This document shows positions 5,758 to 9,082 of a stretch of DNA of 9,082 bases, in pieces. A model generated the notes under the pieces. The model had not been told where the DNA came from. It saw only the letters and a program-made list of their open reading frames with translations, and searched no databases. This DNA comes from Rhodoluna sp. Lineage in GTDB: Bacteria; Actinomycetota; Actinomycetes; Actinomycetales; Microbacteriaceae. Each line of letters starts with the position of its first letter. Positions within the stretch are counted from its first letter, which is position 1. The stretch is taken from NCBI GenBank assembly GCA_023260375.1, contig JALQVK010000134.1, forward strand, positions 1 through 9,082, written 5' to 3'. The position numbers and the translations under genes are program-made.

Positions 5758-8427
5758 GTGCGAAGCATCACTTTAAGAAGTAAACTAACGGCTCTTTTCA
5801 CTTCAATTGGGCTTTTATTTTCAGTCCTTTCATTCTCACCTCCGGCAGAAGCTGCAGGTTCTTGTCCAACCGCACAGTGTGCGCATTTAGTGGTCCACTA
5901 CAAGCGCAATGCACCTACCAATTACAGTGACTGGGGGCTATGGCTCTGGGCATTCAAGGGAGTTGGACTACCCGAGTCAACCGTCACACCGTTTAGTGCC
6001 AGTGTTCTAGACAGCGATGGCTACGCGCTTATTGACACCCAGGTTCCAATCAGTGCAGGTGTTACTGAACTTGGACTGATTCCTCGCCTGAAAACTAGCT
6101 GGACTAAGGATGGTGACCTAGACAGAGTTGTAAAACTTGATTCGAACCATTCAGCCGAGATCTGGATTAAACAGGGTGACAGTTACCTATATCCGAACTC
6201 AACTTTCATTGTTCCTGCAGAAATGTGGGGAGCAAGCATTGAGACTTTGCGAACCATCAAAGTGGTCTTGAGTAAGGCAAACGGAACTGCTGGACCTGGG
6301 TTTAGCCTTAGTGGCACCGGTGCCCCAAACATCTTAAGCGCTACCAAAATTTTGGACTTGAACAATGGGGCCTCGGCTAGCAATAAACAATGGCTCTTGA
6401 CTACCGATGCAGATATCCCGCTTGGCACAAACATCACGGTATCTCATACAGACCCAGACCCTGCTAGAACTTTCGGCTCCAGAGTCGCTGTGCCAGCCGG
6501 TGTTTTCACAAGTCAGCAATTCCTCAACCTTTACACCTATTCGGGCGATGATCTTGGTGCAACCTACAGCACTGCCAAGACTGATTTCCGAGTTTGGGCA
6601 CCGACGGCGTCTTCAGTTTCATTAGTCACTTATGCAAGTGCCACTCAAGATGCAGCCGATGCAACGGTTACGGCCATGACTAAACCTGCCGACGGCAAGG
6701 GCACATGGACTGTTTCGCTTTCTGGTGACAAGGCAGGTCTGATTTACAACTACCGAGTCACCGTAGGCGGGAACACCGAGGAAGCTGTAGACCCTTATGC
6801 CAGGTCTGTAACAATCAACGGTAATCGTGGTGTTGTTATTGACCTTGCTGCCACTAACCCAACGGGATGGGCCTCGCAAGCTAAACCTGCATTCAGCGGC
6901 AAGCTAACCGACGCGGTGATGTATGAATTGCATGTAAGAGACGCAACAAAAGATTCCTCAAGCGGCGTCGCAACCCAGAATCGCGGAAAGTACCTAGGCT
7001 TGGCACAGTTGGGCACGTCTATCAAAGTTGGAAGTGTTACTGCGCCAACTGGCCTAAGTGCAATCAAGGATCTGGGTGTTACCCACGTGCAACTACTGCC
7101 TTTCTACGATTATGCATCTGGAGGGCTTGAAGACAACCCGACCTTCAACTGGGGCTATGACCCTAAGAATTACAACGCACCTGAAGGTCAGTACTCGAGC
7201 GATCCAACCAATCCTGTTGCAAGAGTTACCGAATTGAAAACCGCAATTCAGGCACTCCACAAAGCTGGGTTGCGAGTGACTATGGACGTTGTTTATGGTC
7301 ACGTTGCATCTGCAACGGAATTCAGTGAGCAGCTGATTGTTCCTGGTTACTGGTTCCGTCGTGATGCTTCAGGAAACCTAACCAACGGTTCTGGTTGTGG
7401 AAACGATGTTGCCACCGAACGCCCGATGGTTCGCAAGTTCATTGTTGACTCGATGAAGTACTGGACTCGCGAGTACAAGCTCGATGGGTTCCGTATTGAC
7501 CAAATGGGTCTCTGGGACGTTGAAACCTTGAACCAAGTTCGTGCCGGCGTCTCATCTGTTGAGCCAAAGGCAACGATTATTGGTGAAGGTTGGAATATGG
7601 GCCCCGACATTGGTGTTGCCCAGGGAACTCAGCGCCAATTGCAAAGCATGCCTGGAATTGGGGCATTCAACGACGTGATTCGTAATGCAGTAAAGGGCGA
7701 CCCGGATGGAAGTGGTTTGGGATTTGTGAATGGCAGCCCTGCAACAACCCTCGAATCCGTAAAGGTTGGTGTAATTGGTAACACTCCAAGTACATCTGTT
7801 CTAGTGCCTTGGGAAACTTTAGACGCCGGGCAGTCGGTCAATTATGTTGAGGCTCATGACAACAAAACACTTTTTGACAAACTCAACTCTGTAAGTAACG
7901 ACGGAAACATTGGATCTATTGGCAAGCAGGTTCGGCAGTCCGGCGCGATCGTGATGTTGTCTGAAGGTACTCCGTTTATCCAAGCTGGTCAGGAATTCTT
8001 GCGAACGAAGAATGATCAAAACAACAGCTATAACTTGTCTGACGAAATCAACAGTCTGAAGTGGGGGCAACGCGCCACTTATGCCGCAACCGTCTCCTAT
8101 TACAAGGGCTTAATTTCCCTTCGTAAGGCGCATCCAGCCTTCAGAATGTCTTCACCAACGTCAATAAGCAAGAATTTGAAGTTCTTGAATGCACCAAATT
8201 CGGTCCTGGCATATTCCTTGAATGGAAAAGCAGTGAAAGATAGTTGGGCGACGATAGTTGTCATTAGCAATCCAAATGCCACAGCCCAGAAGGTAACGCT
8301 TCCTGCAGTTGGAAACTGGGTTGCTTCGGTGCTCGGCGACAAAGCCGGAGTTTCGACTCTAGCTACCTACCGTGGAACCAAGTCGGTAACCGTTGCACCA
8401 AACAGTACTTTGGTGGTTCACAAGTAA
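5758..8427 (+). CDS. pulA: Secreted type I pullulanase (GH13 alpha-glucan debranching enzyme)
   Basis: An 889-residue protein from GTG 5758; the only ribosome-site candidate is the weak GAAAG at 5745-5749, but the start yields a full Sec signal peptide (cleavage after PAEA, residue 32 or 33). Domains in order: CBM41 (about 42-147; W59, W62, W64, W115), an N2-like beta domain (about 150-255), CBM48 (about 260-365, TDFRVWAPTASSVSLV), the GH13 barrel (about 385-790) and a C-terminal beta domain. FNWGYDP (463-469) is the type I pullulanase signature. The catalytic residues are present: nucleophile Asp581 (GFRIDQMG), acid/base Glu610 (GEGWN), stabiliser Asp701 (EAHDNKT). Region I reads DVVYGH (510-515), where the family normally has DVVYNH. 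It hydrolyses alpha-1,6 branches of pullulan, starch or glycogen outside the cell. No anchor motif is visible. The MalE-like gene follows and probably imports the products. Confidence 0.95.
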   Translation: MRSITLRSKLTALFTSIGLLFSVLSFSPPAEAAGSCPTAQCAHLVVHYKRNAPTNYSDWGLWLWAFKGVGLPESTVTPFSASVLDSDGYALIDTQVPISAGVTELGLIPRLKTSWTKDGDLDRVVKLDSNHSAEIWIKQGDSYLYPNSTFIVPAEMWGASIETLRTIKVVLSKANGTAGPGFSLSGTGAPNILSATKILDLNNGASASNKQWLLTTDADIPLGTNITVSHTDPDPARTFGSRVAVPAGVFTSQQFLNLYTYSGDDLGATYSTAKTDFRVWAPTASSVSLVTYASATQDAADATVTAMTKPADGKGTWTVSLSGDKAGLIYNYRVTVGGNTEEAVDPYARSVTINGNRGVVIDLAATNPTGWASQAKPAFSGKLTDAVMYELHVRDATKDSSSGVATQNRGKYLGLAQLGTSIKVGSVTAPTGLSAIKDLGVTHVQLLPFYDYASGGLEDNPTFNWGYDPKNYNAPEGQYSSDPTNPVARVTELKTAIQALHKAGLRVTMDVVYGHVASATEFSEQLIVPGYWFRRDASGNLTNGSGCGNDVATERPMVRKFIVDSMKYWTREYKLDGFRIDQMGLWDVETLNQVRAGVSSVEPKATIIGEGWNMGPDIGVAQGTQRQLQSMPGIGAFNDVIRNAVKGDPDGSGLGFVNGSPATTLESVKVGVIGNTPSTSVLVPWETLDAGQSVNYVEAHDNKTLFDKLNSVSNDGNIGSIGKQVRQSGAIVMLSEGTPFIQAGQEFLRTKNDQNNSYNLSDEINSLKWGQRATYAATVSYYKGLISLRKAHPAFRMSSPTSISKNLKFLNAPNSVLAYSLNGKAVKDSWATIVVISNPNATAQKVTLPAVGNWVASVLGDKAGVSTLATYRGTKSVTVAPNSTLVVHK

Positions 8428-8438
8428 AAAGTAACCAT

Positions 8439-8486
8439 TCCGTTATCGTATGGCGAAGAATTTAGACTCCTCGCCATACGAACGGA
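8439..8486. repeat. Large imperfect hairpin between the pullulanase and MalE-like genes
   Basis: CGTATGGCGA (8447-8456) and TCGCCATACG (8471-8480) are exact reverse complements around a 14-base loop. After a two-base bulge (8445-8446) the stem continues with six more pairs (8439-8444 with 8481-8486). No T-run follows, so it is not a standard intrinsic terminator. The loop contains TAGACT (8463-8468), a -10-like word. It could be an mRNA-stabilising or processing stem, a weak or factor-dependent terminator that makes expression unequal, or an operator spanning a promoter. It begins 11 bases after the pullulanase stop. Confidence 0.55.
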
Positions 8487-8507
8487 TAGAAGATAGTAAT
8501 TAGCATT

Positions 8508-8513
8508 TATAAA
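8508..8513 (+). promoter_or_regulatory. Candidate -10 element of the MalE-like gene
   Basis: TATAAA lies 20 bases before the start codon at 8534. Transcription from it would start near 8520, just before the AAGGA ribosome site (8524-8528). No -35 match is seen at the expected distance, so the gene may instead use TAGACT at 8463-8468 or read-through from the pullulanase gene. Confidence 0.3.
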
Positions 8514-8533
8514 CCTATGTGCGAAGGATAGAA

Positions 8534-9082
8534 ATGAAACTAGGAAAGATTGCAGCCATCGCGGTTGCATCAGCATTAGCAGTAAGCACCTTCTCGGTTG
8601 CGAGCCCAGCTTCGGCAGTTCAGAACCTTGTGGTCTGGGCCGACAAGGGAACCATCGACACCATCAAGGCCAAGGTAATTGCTTGGGACAATGCGACCCC
8701 AGACTACACAGTGACTTTGGTCCAAAAGGACTTCTCTACCGTACGCGATGCGCTTAAGGTTGCCGTTCCTAAGGGGCAGGGCCCAGACATTTTGGCCGGT
8801 GCTGCCCACGACTGGATTGGAAACCTCGTTAAGGCAAACGTTTTGCTTCCTATCGATGCTCAATTGCCAGCAAACTTCAAGGATGACTTTGTTCCTGGTG
8901 CTCTACAGGCTATGAAGTACAACGGCCACTACTACGGTGTTCCAGGTTGGACGGAGAATATTGCATTCCTTCGTAACGTAAAGGTGGCACCTCATCCAGT
9001 CACCAGCATCAACCAGGTGAAGAACGGTGAGATCGGTATCAACTACTCGGCCACTACCTCTGACCCTTATCACTTCTACCCA
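8534..9082 (+). CDS. Maltose/maltodextrin-type extracellular solute-binding protein, N-terminal part (cut by window edge)
   Basis: The first 183 codons, open to the window edge. The ATG at 8534 is preceded by AAGGA (8524-8528) at good spacing. Residues 1-28 are a Sec signal peptide ending ASPASA before VQN. The mature part matches family 1 sugar-binding proteins: NLVVWADKGTIDTIKAKV, then KGQGPDILAGAAHDWIGNLV and NVLLPIDAQL (the MalE GPDI---HD-G block with its L-PID continuation), then YNGHYYGVPGW. Function: binding maltose or maltodextrins and presenting them to an ABC importer whose genes should lie to the right. Its position after a pullulanase supports the substrate; malE is the likely name but only the N-terminus is seen. 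There is no cysteine in the signal peptide, so no lipoprotein anchor, which is unexpected for a Gram-positive binding protein. Confidence 0.85.
   Translation, partial: MKLGKIAAIAVASALAVSTFSVASPASAVQNLVVWADKGTIDTIKAKVIAWDNATPDYTVTLVQKDFSTVRDALKVAVPKGQGPDILAGAAHDWIGNLVKANVLLPIDAQLPANFKDDFVPGALQAMKYNGHYYGVPGWTENIAFLRNVKVAPHPVTSINQVKNGEIGINYSATTSDPYHFYP

Noticed and set aside
8439..8486. Intrinsic terminator after the pullulanase gene
   Set aside because: The hairpin is strong, but no T-run follows on the plus strand, so it is listed as an inverted repeat rather than as a terminator.
1..9082. CRISPR array, tRNA, rRNA, insertion sequence or known riboswitch
   Set aside because: No regularly spaced repeats, cloverleaf pattern, transposase motifs or terminal repeats, or recognisable riboswitch cores were seen in reading the intergenic regions on both strands.

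Overview
The window looks like chromosomal DNA of a mid-GC actinobacterium. The best guess is the planktonic freshwater Microbacteriaceae (Rhodoluna/Aquiluna-like). This rests on protein style, TTG/GTG starts, strong AAG/AAC codon preference in the best-expressed genes, Sec and lipoprotein signal peptides of Gram-positive type, and short intergenic gaps. It is an inference from the sequence alone. No mobile element, CRISPR array, tRNA or rRNA was seen.

Layout. Positions 1-323 (minus strand) carry the N-terminal part of a LysE/RhtB-type exporter that runs off the left edge. Divergent from it, 397-2109 (plus) encodes a lipoprotein solute-binding protein of the peptide-binding family 5, without permease or ATPase genes beside it here. 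It is followed at 2191-4104 by typA (bipA), a ribosome-associated translational GTPase, closed by a clear intrinsic terminator (4118-4144).

The right half is an alpha-glucan (starch, glycogen or pullulan) utilisation cluster, all on the plus strand. Gene 4285-5610 encodes a secreted protein with no catalytic domain. I read it as two tandem CBM41-like glucan-binding modules plus an unrecognised C-terminal beta-rich domain. A strong terminator (5622-5662) separates it from 5758-8427, a secreted type I pullulanase (CBM41, N2-like domain, CBM48, GH13). After a 106-base gap holding a large hairpin, 8534-9082 begins a maltose/maltodextrin-type (MalE-like) binding protein cut by the right edge. The permease genes would be expected just beyond the window.

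Working model (inference). The CBM41 protein and the CBM41 of the pullulanase hold alpha-glucan near the cell, the pullulanase cleaves alpha-1,6 branches, and the MalE-like protein collects the resulting maltodextrins for an ABC importer. The most interesting points are the stand-alone tandem CBM41 protein, the lack of any visible cell anchor on all three secreted glucan proteins (including the MalE-like protein, which has no lipobox), a substituted residue in a normally conserved GH13 motif of the pullulanase, and several inverted repeats placed at promoters of the cluster.
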